The notes beneath the pieces were generated by a model that saw only the letters and a program-made list of their open reading frames with translations, did not search any database and was not told the DNA's origin. From Kitasatospora paranensis (GTDB lineage Bacteria; Actinomycetota; Actinomycetes; Streptomycetales; Streptomycetaceae): a stretch of DNA of 64,000 nucleotides. Positions 37,753 to 45,513 of the stretch are shown here, piece after piece (position 1 is the stretch's first letter; each line of letters opens with the position of its first letter). The stretch is taken from NCBI RefSeq assembly GCF_039544005.1, contig NZ_BAABKV010000001.1, positions 2,666,001 to 2,730,000 of the forward strand, given 5' to 3'. A program made the translations under genes and the position numbers.

Positions 37753-37836
37753 CCCCGGCCGCGATCCGGGCCCGCCGACACCGGGCCCCGAGCCGCCATG
37801 TCCACCCACCGAACACCCAGAGAGGACACACCGCAC

Positions 37837-39245
37837 ATGTGGCTGCCCAGCGAGGGCCCCGCGGCGGAGTTCGCCGCCGACTACCTCCCACTCCACCGAG
37901 CCTTCTACGCACGTGAGTTGAGCGACGAGGCGCTGACCGGGTGGCGCACCGCCCAGCTCGCCCGGGTGCTGGACCAGGTGGTCGCCGGATCACCGTTCTA
38001 CGGCAAGCACCTGGCCGGGGTCGACCTGGCCGCGGTCGGGCCGGACGACCTCACCGACCTGCCCTTCACCACCAAGGACGACCTGCGGCGCGAGATGCTC
38101 GACGTGCTCAGCCGGCCGCTGCACGAGGCGGTGTTCTTCTACGAGACCACCGGCACCACCGGCCGCGCCACCCCCTGCCCGCGCGACGGCCGCGAGGTCC
38201 TGGCGAGCAACGCGCACGTCACCGAGAGCTGGGCGTCGATCTTCCGGCACCACTTCGGCGACCGCAGGCCGCGGATCGGCCTGATGGGCCCGACCGAGGT
38301 GCACTCCTTCGGCGACACCCTGGGCGACGTGGCCCGCAACACCGGCTCGATGAACGCCAAGATCTGGCCGTACTCCCCGGTGATCGGCTTCCCCAAGGCG
38401 CTCCAGCTGATGAAGGACCTCGGCCTGGAGGTGATCTGCTGCACCCCGGCGTGGCCCTCACCCTGGCCAAGGCCGCCGAGCACTACGGCTACGACCTCAA
38501 GAACGACTTCGGCGTCAAGCTGCTCTTCGTCACCGGCGAGATGTGCACCCCGGCGCTGGCCGCCAACCTGGAGTCGGTCTGGGGCGCGGACGTCTACAAC
38601 ATCCTGTACGGCTCGCAGGAGGCGTTCGTCATCGCCACCGCCTGCCGCAACAAGCGGATGCACCTCTCGCAGACCAATTACCTCTTCGAGGTGGTCGATC
38701 CGGACGACGGCACCTCGCACGGGCCCCGCGGCACCGGCGAACTGACCGTCACCATGCTGGTCGACGGGGTGAAGCCGCTGGTGCGCTACCGGACGGGCGA
38801 CACCGTCGTGGTGGAGGAGTCGGACTGCGACTGCGACATGCCCGGCGACCTCGTCCGGATCGTCGGCCGCACCCTCGACCGGATCAGCCTCGGCGAACAG
38901 CGTTTCACCGCCGGGCAGATCGAGACGGCCGTGCTCGGCGGCGTGACCGGCTCGGCCGGCTACCAGGTGGTCATCGAGGCCGACGAGGCCGGCCGCGACC
39001 GGCTCACCGTCCGGCTGGAACTGCTGCGCGGCGAGAGCGTCGACACCGCGGCGATCGCCGCCCGCGCCACCGGGGCGCTCGGCGTCCCCGTCACGGTCGA
39101 GCTCAGCGACGGCCTCGACCCGATCGTCAGCACCGGCGCCTTCGTCAGCTGGAAGGCCGCCCGGATCGTCGACCGCCGCACCGAGCCCGACCACGAGACC
39201 CGGGTGGCCCAGAAGATGGCGGCGAACCGTGGCTTCACCGACTGA
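37837..39245 (+). CDS. Phenylacetate-CoA ligase (PaaK)-type adenylate-forming enzyme; frame broken once
   Basis: About 469 residues after adding a C to CCCC 38444-38447 (VICCTPGVALTLAKAAEHYG). Seen: QVVAGSPFYGKHLAG, LPFTTKDDLRREM, FFYETTGTTGRATPCPRDG (the P-loop-like T-T-G-T-T-G), FVTGEMCTPALA, LYGSQEAFVIATAC, LVRYRTGDTVVV and RTLDRISLGEQRFTAGQIE. PaaK relatives activate aromatic acids such as phenylacetate, anthranilate or hydroxybenzoates to the AMP ester and often the CoA ester. Position behind trpE-trpG suggests an anthranilate-like acid as substrate (inference). The first ATG at 37798 would add 13 residues; 37837 is chosen for the nearby GAGAGGA. Confidence 0.83.
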
Positions 39246-39258
39246 CGCCCGGCCCGCC

Positions 39259-39900
39259 GTGACGGATCTGGTCGACCGGCTGGTGGACGAGTTCGCGACC
39301 CGATGGACGGACCTGACCGAGCGCTGGGCGGCCAGACCCGGCACCGTGCTCGGCACGCTCGGCCCGAGCGGCACCTCCAGCCACCTGGCCGCCGACTTCC
39401 TGGCCGAGCGCTACCCGATCGCGGTGCGGCTCTACCCCGCCTTCGACGAGGTGCTGAACGCCCTGCTGCAGGGCGAGGTCGACATCGTCCTCGTCCCCAG
39501 CGCCTACTCCGGGCTGACCAGCTTCCACTGGCACCGCGAGCTCGAACTGCTCGGCTTCTTCCCGCGGGCCACCCCCGACTACGGGATCGCCTCCCGCACC
39601 GACGGGTTCGGCGACAAGCCGGAGCTGCGGGTGTCGGCGATGTGGGAGGTCCGCCGGATCTACGACGAGGTGGTGCCGGACGACCTGCGCGAACGCCCGA
39701 TCACCTGGGTCGACGCCGAGTCCACCCAGCAGGCCGCCGAGATCCTCGCCGCCGGCGGCAGCGACCTCGCGGTCACCAACGGCCCCGGCGTGCGGGCGCA
39801 CCACCTGCGCTGGATCGCCGCCCGGCCGGGCGCGGAGATCCTCTGGACGGTCTTCGGCCCCCGCACCCAGCCCCTCGCCCCTTCCGCACCTTTGGAGTGA
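39259..39900 (+). CDS. BacA-like prephenate decarboxylase / prephenate dehydratase-fold protein
   Basis: 213 residues, close in length to Bacillus BacA (204). GTLGPSGTSSHLAADF (32-47) parallels BacA's N-T-L-G-P-E-G-T-S-S; ESTQQAA (154-160) parallels its T-S-Q-A-A; AVTN (171-174) parallels A-L-T-N; and WTVFG (196-200) parallels W-S-L-F-G. Prephenate dehydratases carry T-R-F in that last region; here it is absent, as in the non-aromatising decarboxylases (BacA, and homologues in salinosporamide and aeruginosin pathways). The predicted reaction is prephenate to a dihydro-4-hydroxyphenylpyruvate. No regulatory ACT domain. GTG 39259 is chosen over an upstream GTG because it gives the BacA-like length. 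Confidence 0.72.
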   Translation: MTDLVDRLVDEFATRWTDLTERWAARPGTVLGTLGPSGTSSHLAADFLAERYPIAVRLYPAFDEVLNALLQGEVDIVLVPSAYSGLTSFHWHRELELLGFFPRATPDYGIASRTDGFGDKPELRVSAMWEVRRIYDEVVPDDLRERPITWVDAESTQQAAEILAAGGSDLAVTNGPGVRAHHLRWIAARPGAEILWTVFGPRTQPLAPSAPLE

Positions 39901-39908
39901 ACACCGCC

Positions 39909-41177
39909 ATGGCACCCAGACTGCTGCTGCACAACGTCGGCGTGCAGGAGGGCCTCGGCCGGGCCACCGTGCCCGCCCGGAGCGTCCTGCTCGACGGCGA
40001 CCGGATCGAGGCCGTCCTGCCGGCCGGCGAGGCCCCGGTCGACACCCCCGGCATCGAGACCGTCGACCTGACCGGCCGCACCGTCATGCCGGGCATGACA
40101 CTCGGCCACACCCACATCGCCTACCTGGACGTGCACGACGCCCGGGAGATGCTCTTCAAGTACTCCGTCCCGGAGCTGACCCTGCGGGCCGCCGCCAACA
40201 CCACCGCGCTGCTGGGCTGCGGCTACACCGCGTTCGTCGGCGCCGGATCGGTCTCCGGCATCGACATGGCGCTGCGCCGCGCGGTGGACTCCGGCCGGCT
40301 GCTCGGCCCGCGGATCACCCCGTGCAGCCGGGACCTGATGGTGTCCGGCCCGCCGGAGCGGCGCAACGGCGAGGTGAAGAAGCGCATCCCGACCGACCTG
40401 ATGCGGCTCGCCGACACCCCGGAGGAGATGGCCGAGTACGTCGCCGGGGAGATCGCCGAGGGCGCCGAGATCGTCAAGGTCTTCTCCTCCGGCGACGACA
40501 CCTTCCCCAACGGCCGTTCGCACGAACTCCTTTTCACCGCCGAGGAACTGGTCGTCGCCGCACGCACCGCGCACGAGCACGGCGCCCGGATCCGGGCGCA
40601 CTCCCGCGGCCTGCAGGGCATCCGCAACGCGATCGCCGCCGGCGTGGACGTGATCGACCACGCCAGCTACGCGGACGACGCCGCCCTGGAGGCGATCGCC
40701 GAGCGCGGCATCTTCGTCGTGCCGAGCCTGCACCAGCCGCACCGGCTGCTCACCACCGGCGAGCAGCACGGGAAGACCACCGACTACCTGGAGTCGCTGG
40801 AGTTCACCGCCGAGGTGGAGAACACCCTGCGGATCCTGCCACTGATGGTCGAGATGGGCATCCCGGTGGTGGCCGGCGACGACTTCGGCTTCGCCTGGAC
40901 TCCGCACGGCAGTTACGCCGAGGAGCTCGAGACGTACGTGACCATGGCCGGCATCCCGGCCCGCGAGGTGCTGCGCTGGGCGACCGCGAACGGCGCGGCG
41001 CTGGCCGGCCGCGGCGACGAGGCCGGCACGGTGCAGCCCGGCCGGCTGGCCGACCTGGTGGTCACCGCCGAGGACCCGGCCGAGTCGATCACCGTGCTGT
41101 CCCGCCCGGGCGGCATCGAGGCCACCCTGCTCGGCGGCCGCGTGGTCGCCGGCACCCTCTCCCCGCCCGCACCCTGA
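39909..41177 (+). CDS. Metal-dependent amidohydrolase-superfamily enzyme
   Basis: 422 residues, intact. N-terminal beta-sandwich start LLLHNVGVQEGLGRA, then metal motifs GMTLGHTHIAYLD (H-x-H), VKVFSSGDDTF in the carbamylated-Lys region, RIRAHSRGLQGIRNAIAAG (His), VDVIDHASYADD (His), and PVVAGDDFGFAWTPHGS (Asp). The C-terminal PGRLADLVVTAEDP closes the beta-sandwich. This is the organisation of imidazolonepropionase/Xaa-Pro dipeptidase-type amidohydrolases that hydrolyse amides, cyclic amides or dipeptides. In the cluster it could open a ring, remove a protecting group or mature a pro-form; the substrate is not predictable. It starts 8 bases after the BacA-like gene's stop. Confidence 0.87.
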   Translation: MAPRLLLHNVGVQEGLGRATVPARSVLLDGDRIEAVLPAGEAPVDTPGIETVDLTGRTVMPGMTLGHTHIAYLDVHDAREMLFKYSVPELTLRAAANTTALLGCGYTAFVGAGSVSGIDMALRRAVDSGRLLGPRITPCSRDLMVSGPPERRNGEVKKRIPTDLMRLADTPEEMAEYVAGEIAEGAEIVKVFSSGDDTFPNGRSHELLFTAEELVVAARTAHEHGARIRAHSRGLQGIRNAIAAGVDVIDHASYADDAALEAIAERGIFVVPSLHQPHRLLTTGEQHGKTTDYLESLEFTAEVENTLRILPLMVEMGIPVVAGDDFGFAWTPHGSYAEELETYVTMAGIPAREVLRWATANGAALAGRGDEAGTVQPGRLADLVVTAEDPAESITVLSRPGGIEATLLGGRVVAGTLSPPAP

Positions 41178-41190
41178 CCGGAGCCGCCCG

Positions 41191-42424
41191 ATGACCGCCA
41201 CCGCCCCCGGGGCCTGCCCTTCCTGCCCGTACTGGCCGTCGGCGCGTTCGCCATCGGCACCGACACCTTCGTGGTGGCCGGAGTGCTGCCCGAGGTCGCC
41301 CGCTCGCTGTCGGTCGGAATCGACGAGGCGGGCTGGATCAGCACCGCCTTCGCGCTGACCTACGCGGTGATGGCCCCGGTGCTGGGCGCCCTCACCGGCC
41401 GCATAGACCGCCGGACGATCCTGCTGGTCTCGCTGCTCGGCTTCGCCCTCGGCAACGCGCTCTCCGCGCTGGCACCCGGGCTCGGCCTGCTGCTCGCGGC
41501 CCGCGTGGTCACCGCGGCGAGCGCCGCCCTGTACATCCCGGCGGCCTCCGCCGGCGCCGCGGCGCTCTCCGCCCCCGAACGCCGGGCCCGCGCCATGGCG
41601 GTGGTGCTCGGGGGCCTGTCCGCGGCGACCGTCGCCGGGGTGCCCTTCGGCACCTGGCTGGCCGCCGACCTGAACTGGCGCGCGACCTTCTGGCTGCTGG
41701 CCGGCCTCGGCGTGCTGTGCGCCGCCGCGGTGGCCTTCGGCCTGCCGTCGCTGCGGCTGCCGGCCTCCCCGGCCTGGCCGCCCGGCTCGCCCCGGCCCGC
41801 GACCCGCGGGTTGCGGCCACGGTGGCCACCACCCTGCTGTTCATGACCGGCGGCTACCTCGCGCTCACCTACATCGGCGCCGTGCTCGCCCCGGCCACCG
41901 GCGGCAACGGCAGCACGCTGGCACTGCTGCTGCTCGCCTTCGGCGTCACCGCGGTGGCGGGGACGACACTGGCCGGCCGCGCGGTCGACCGGTGGAGCCC
42001 GTCGCCGGTGCTGCTCGTCTCCGTGCTGCTGCTGGGCGCGGCCGTGGCGACGCTGCCGCTGACCCGGGGCCACCTGGCCACGGCGGCCGTCGCCCTGGCG
42101 GTCTGGGGATTCGCCGGGATGGCCACCCAGCCGCCGCAGCAGCACCGGCTGTTCGGCATCGCCCCGCAGTCCGGGCCGCTGCTGATCTCGCTGAACTCCG
42201 CGGCCACGTTCGCCGGGATCGCCCTCGGCGGCTGGCTCGGCCAGCAGGTGCTGCGGTCCGCGGACGGCGCCGACCAGGGCCTGGACCGGCTGGGCCTGTT
42301 CGGCGGCGCGATCATCGGCCTCTCGCTGCTGGTCGCCCTGGTCGCCACCCGGCTTCCGGCCCCGGCCGCGCCGGCGCCCGCACCGGCGGCGGCACCGGCT
42401 CCCGCCGGCGTCTCCGCCGACTGA
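41191..42424 (+). CDS. MFS transporter (arabinose-efflux/chloramphenicol-resistance type); frame broken twice
   Basis: About 411 residues with 12 helices after adding one C to CCCCC 41204-41208 and one to CCCC 41767-41770. Corrected start MTATAPRGLPFLPVLAVGAFAIGTD followed by FVVAGVLPEVARSLSVGIDEAGWISTAFALTYAVMAPVLGALTGRIDRR, the characteristic N-terminus of DHA1-type efflux pumps (CmlR, AraJ). The C-terminus ends in an Ala/Pro tail. A second exporter within the locus, likely for export or self-resistance. Follows the amidohydrolase by 13 bases. Confidence 0.86.
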
Positions 42425-42465
42425 CCCGCCCCCGACCGACCGATCCGACCGGGAGTCAGCGCACC

Positions 42466-43128
42466 ATGGACGAAAGACCAGTGAGCATCCTCGCGATCTG
42501 CGGGTCCGAACGGGAGGGCGGCAACACCGATCTCGCGCTCGGGTACGCGGGCCGGCTGCTGCGCGAGCGCGGCGCCCGTTTCGAGGTGCTGCACCTGCGG
42601 GACCACCGGATCAGCCCGTGCAGCCCGTGCGGGGACTGCAACAGCCGACCGGTCACCTGCGAACTGCGCGACGACATGCCGTCGATCGTGGCGCGGATGG
42701 CGGCGGCCGACGGCCTGATCTACGCCACCCCGGTGCACGGCTTCGGGCTGGCCCACCTGATGCAGATCTTCATCGAGCGGGCCGGCGTGGGCTACCTGCG
42801 CTTCGAGCGGCCGCTGGCCAACAAGGTCGGTGGGGTGATCGTCACCGGCCGCCGCTACAGCGAGGCGTCGGTCCACAACCAGCTGGTGGACAACCTGCTG
42901 CTGAACCGGATGATCCTGGTCGGCAGCGGCTTCCCGGCACTGCTGCGCAACACGGCGCCGGACCCGGGTCTGAACGACCCGGAGGGCGTGGACGCGCTGG
43001 AGCGGATGGTGCACCGGATGCTGGACATGTGCCTGCTGCTGCGGCGCAGTAGGGGAGAATGCCCGGACGACCCGTTGCCGTCGTACGACCGCAACGAGCG
43101 GATCTCCCGCCGGGGGCTCCCGGTCTGA
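42466..43128 (+). CDS. Iron-sulfur flavoprotein / NADPH-dependent FMN reductase-type protein
   Basis: 220 residues. The flavodoxin-like fold has ILAICGSEREGGNTDLAL (FMN phosphate loop), YATPVHGFGLAHLMQIFIERAG and LANKVGGVIVTGRR. Between them is a cysteine cluster, CSPCGDCNSRPVTC (C-x2-C-x2-C-x6-C), the compact motif by which iron-sulfur flavoproteins bind a [4Fe-4S] cluster. So it is more than a simple FMN reductase. In the C-1027 enediyne pathway an Fe-S FMN enzyme (SgcG, from memory) oxidises 2-amino-2-deoxyisochorismate made by a TrpE-like protein. The presence of this gene with trpE and trpG makes such a role a live alternative. It starts 41 bases after the transporter. Confidence 0.83.
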   Translation: MDERPVSILAICGSEREGGNTDLALGYAGRLLRERGARFEVLHLRDHRISPCSPCGDCNSRPVTCELRDDMPSIVARMAAADGLIYATPVHGFGLAHLMQIFIERAGVGYLRFERPLANKVGGVIVTGRRYSEASVHNQLVDNLLLNRMILVGSGFPALLRNTAPDPGLNDPEGVDALERMVHRMLDMCLLLRRSRGECPDDPLPSYDRNERISRRGLPV

Positions 43129-43156
43129 CCTGTCGTCACCTCCGGGAGCGCCGCGC

Positions 43157-43459
43157 ATGACCACTGTGGACCCTCGCATCACCGACCTGCGGCAGCGGAT
43201 CGACGCTCTGGACGAGCAGTTGGTGGCCGTCCTGGCCGAGCGGGTCGCGGTGGTGCGCGAGGTGTCGCGGTACAAGACGGACGAGGCGTCGGTGAAGGCC
43301 CCGGACCGGGTCGAGCAGGTGGTCGCCAAGGTCCGGGCCCTGGCCGACGGCCACGGCCTGCCGGCCGACCTGGTGGAGCGGCTCTACCGGCTGCTGATCG
43401 CCGAACTGACGGCCGTGGAGCTGGCCTGCGTCGAGGAGCGGGTGGCCGGCCGGCCCTGA
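43157..43459 (+). CDS. AroQ-class chorismate mutase / isochorismate lyase-like protein
   Basis: 100 residues, the all-helical AroQ subunit size. RIDALDEQLVAVLAERVAVV, VSRYKTDEASVKAPDRVEQV and LVERLYRLLIAELTAVEL align with both AroQ mutases and PchB. R12, R29, K40 and R51 occupy the substrate-binding positions. Position 88 is Glu where bacterial mutases and PchB carry Gln. The A-P-D-R-V stretch is closer to PchB's A-P-E-R-V. It could make prephenate for the BacA-like enzyme or act on an amino-isochorismate. Last gene of the cluster; its end is inside a strong hairpin. Confidence 0.82.
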   Translation: MTTVDPRITDLRQRIDALDEQLVAVLAERVAVVREVSRYKTDEASVKAPDRVEQVVAKVRALADGHGLPADLVERLYRLLIAELTAVELACVEERVAGRP

Positions 43460-43473
43460 GCCGGCCGGCCACC
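43441..43473 (+). terminator. Terminator at the right end of the cluster
   Basis: GGTGGCCGGCCGG and its exact complement CCGGCCGGCCACC flank a 7-base loop, beginning within the last codons of the AroQ-type gene. The opposing DUF2510 gene ends at 43500, so this hairpin can serve both strands and marks the border of the cluster. Confidence 0.75.
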
Positions 43474-43499
43474 GCGGCTTTCGCCCGCCCCGGGCACCG

Positions 43500-44480
43500 T
43501 CAGGTGCCGCTGCCCGAGGTGGAGCGGATCCCGCCGGCGATCTGGTCGAGCACGGTCGGCCGGGGCGCCTTCGGGTCGTCGTCCACACCGCCGTGCAGGA
43601 GCACGAACCCGCTGCCCTGCGCGTCCGGCACGGCGATCATCAGGATGTAGCCCTTGGCACCCTGCTTCGGCGTGGCGTACCAGCGGACGGCGTATCCGGT
43701 GGCACCCGCCACCGCGATCGGGCCGGAGGTCAGCTCCTCGTGGCCGTCGAGCTCGCCGAAGATCCGCGGCGCGTAGTTCGCCATGGCCGCGCGGGCGACC
43801 GTGGCCGCGTCCGTACCGGGGACGGAGACCGCCTCGATGGAGAACTGCCCGCGGATGCACTGCGAGGTCATCCCGCAGTCGTACGGGCCGGTGGTCTCGT
43901 AGAGGGAAGTCGCGGAGCTGCCGGTGTGCAGCGTCCAGGCGGCGGGCCGCGGCACGCGCCAGCCGTGCAGCAGGTCGGGCAGGGCGCCGGCCGCGGCAGG
44001 CGTGGCGGTGTCGTCGCTGGGCGCCGGGAGCGGCGTGCTCGGGTCCGCGCTGGGCAGGTCGAACGAGGGGACGGAGATGCTCGGCAGCGGGCCGATCACC
44101 GCCGGGTCCTTCTTCCCGCTGCCGAGCACGAACACCGCGCCGACCACCGCGGCCACCACCAGCACACCCGCCGCGATGCCGATGATCACGCCGTTGCGGT
44201 TCTTCGAGGCCGGCACGGCGGAGGGGTAGGCGTACGCCGGGGCCTGGGGCGGGTAGCCGTACCCGGCGGCGGGCTGCTGCGGGTATCCGTAGCCGGGGTG
44301 GGCCGCCGGCGCGGGGGCCGCCGGGGCCGTCCAGGCCTGGGTGGGGGCCTCGGCGATTCCTGCGGCCCCCGCGGCCGGGCGGACCTCGGCCGTCCAGGCG
44401 CTGCCGTCCCACCACCGCTCCTGCGCGGTGCCGTCCGGACCGGTGACCGGGTACCACCCGGGAGGAGTGGATGTGCTCAC
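43500..44480 (-). CDS. DUF2510-domain membrane-anchored protein
   Basis: 326 residues. The N-terminal PPGWYPVTGPDGTAQERWWDGSAWT is the DUF2510 (tryptophan-rich, W-Y-P...R-W-W-D-G...W-T) domain. It is followed by a Pro/Ala/Tyr-rich linker with repeated GYGYPQQP-like units, a single membrane helix at about residues 96-117 (NGVIIGIAAGVLVVAAVVGA), a Ser/Pro-rich stalk, and an extracellular C-terminal region of about 160 residues with two Cys (CGMTSQC). Typical actinobacterial surface protein of unknown function. GTG at 44480. This is the first right-flank gene. Confidence 0.85.
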   Translation of the reverse strand: MSTSTPPGWYPVTGPDGTAQERWWDGSAWTAEVRPAAGAAGIAEAPTQAWTAPAAPAPAAHPGYGYPQQPAAGYGYPPQAPAYAYPSAVPASKNRNGVIIGIAAGVLVVAAVVGAVFVLGSGKKDPAVIGPLPSISVPSFDLPSADPSTPLPAPSDDTATPAAAGALPDLLHGWRVPRPAAWTLHTGSSATSLYETTGPYDCGMTSQCIRGQFSIEAVSVPGTDAATVARAAMANYAPRIFGELDGHEELTSGPIAVAGATGYAVRWYATPKQGAKGYILMIAVPDAQGSGFVLLHGGVDDDPKAPRPTVLDQIAGGIRSTSGSGT

Positions 44481-44572
44481 GCGCCGTACCGTACCGGTCC
44501 CCGGCCGTGCCGGGCAGGGGCGTCGGGGTCACGACTTGGACGTGCCCGGCGCACACCGGTGCCGACGCGGCG

Positions 44573-45076
44573 TCAGCCGGCCGACACCCAGCGCCCCATC
44601 AGGACGTCGTCCACATACGCACCGTCGATCAGGAACTCCTCCGGCAGCACGCCCTCCGTCCGGAAGCCGCACCGCTCGTAGAGGCGGCGGGCGGCGGTGT
44701 TGCCGCCCAGCACGCGGAGGGTGACCCGGCGGGCGCCGGTCCCGTGGGCGGCCGCGCAGGCCGCCTCCACCAGGGCCCGGCCGACGCCGCGGCCGCGGGC
44801 CTCCGCCGCGACCGCGAGGCCCTGGATCTGCCGCACGTGCCGGTTGCCGGCAAGCGGTGTCGGTGCCGCGTGCCGGACGTAACCGACGACCCGTCCGGCG
44901 AGTTCGGCCACGAGGTAGCCGTCGGCCGGGCTCCGCCCGCCGAAGAAGTCGTGGTCGTCCTCGGCCCGGCGGGGCGCGACATCACTGACCGGCGACCAGG
45001 CCGCCCGGTCGAGATCGGCGAGCACCTGGCCGTCCCCGGCGCACGCCGCACGGATGGTCGGTTCGTCGGAAGGCAT
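44573..45076 (-). CDS. GNAT-family N-acetyltransferase
   Basis: 167 residues. Acetyl-CoA-binding motif A reads VRQIQGLAVAAEARGRGVGRALVEAAC (R-G-x-G-x-A), followed by VTLRVLGGNTAARRLYERCGF (motif B) and the C-terminal EGVLPEEFLIDGAYVDDVLMGRWV. This resembles RimJ/PhnO-like small-molecule or protein acetyltransferases. The start at 45076 was chosen; a Met three codons upstream is also possible. Acceptor substrate unknown. Confidence 0.88.
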   Translation of the reverse strand: MPSDEPTIRAACAGDGQVLADLDRAAWSPVSDVAPRRAEDDHDFFGGRSPADGYLVAELAGRVVGYVRHAAPTPLAGNRHVRQIQGLAVAAEARGRGVGRALVEAACAAAHGTGARRVTLRVLGGNTAARRLYERCGFRTEGVLPEEFLIDGAYVDDVLMGRWVSAG

Positions 45077-45513
45077 GCCCGCCATCCTAGGCCGCACCCG
45101 CACACCCACCCGCAGGCGAGCGGGCGAGAACACACCCCCTGAGCCGAAGGCCTGGGACGACCGGGCGGAGCGGGGACCGGGCGGGCGGGAGGGGCAGGGC
45201 AGCTGCCCTTCCGCCGCGCGCAGTTCCCCGCGCCCCTGGTGGTGAACCCGCCACAGGAAGCTCCCGCCCCGAGCCGAAGGGCGCGCCGGTGTCGAAAGGG
45301 AGGCGCGAGGGAGCGACGCAGGAGCGACGGAGCAACGACGGTCGGCGCCGGGTTCGAGCGCCCGGAGGCGAGCGGGCGAGAACACAGCAGCGACGACCGT
45401 CGACACCGGATCAAGAGCGGCCGTCGGCGAGCGGGCGAGAACACAGCAGCGACGACCGTCGACACCGGATCAAGAGCGGCCGTCGGCGAGGGGGCGGATG
45501 CGAGGATGCCGGT
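45077..45513. other. 437-base non-coding gap rich in repeats
   Basis: No gene is supported here. The gap holds an isolated copy of a GGCGAGCGGGCGAGAACACA element near 45115, a GCGCAGTTCCCCGCGCCCCT sequence (about 45216-45236), which is a very common Streptomyces intergenic element, a purine-rich stretch 45285-45340, and the 59-base tandem repeat described separately. It lies between divergent genes, so promoters of both should also be inside. Confidence 0.6.
45368..45490. repeat. 59-base tandem direct repeat, two full copies plus a partial third
   Basis: The unit begins GCGAGCGGGCGAGAACACAG and continues through a GACGACCGTCGACACCGG core, itself containing the palindrome-like ACGACCGTCG. Starts are at 45368, 45427 and 45486, exactly 59 bases apart, with the last copy diverging after about 5 bases. 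The first 20 bases recur alone near 45115. The copies are identical over the full unit. No coding frame is supported through it, and the spacing does not fit CRISPR because there is no unique spacer. Confidence 0.85.

Noticed and set aside
45368-45490. CRISPR array
   Set aside because: The repeats are directly contiguous with a 59-base period, without unique spacers, and no cas genes are present.
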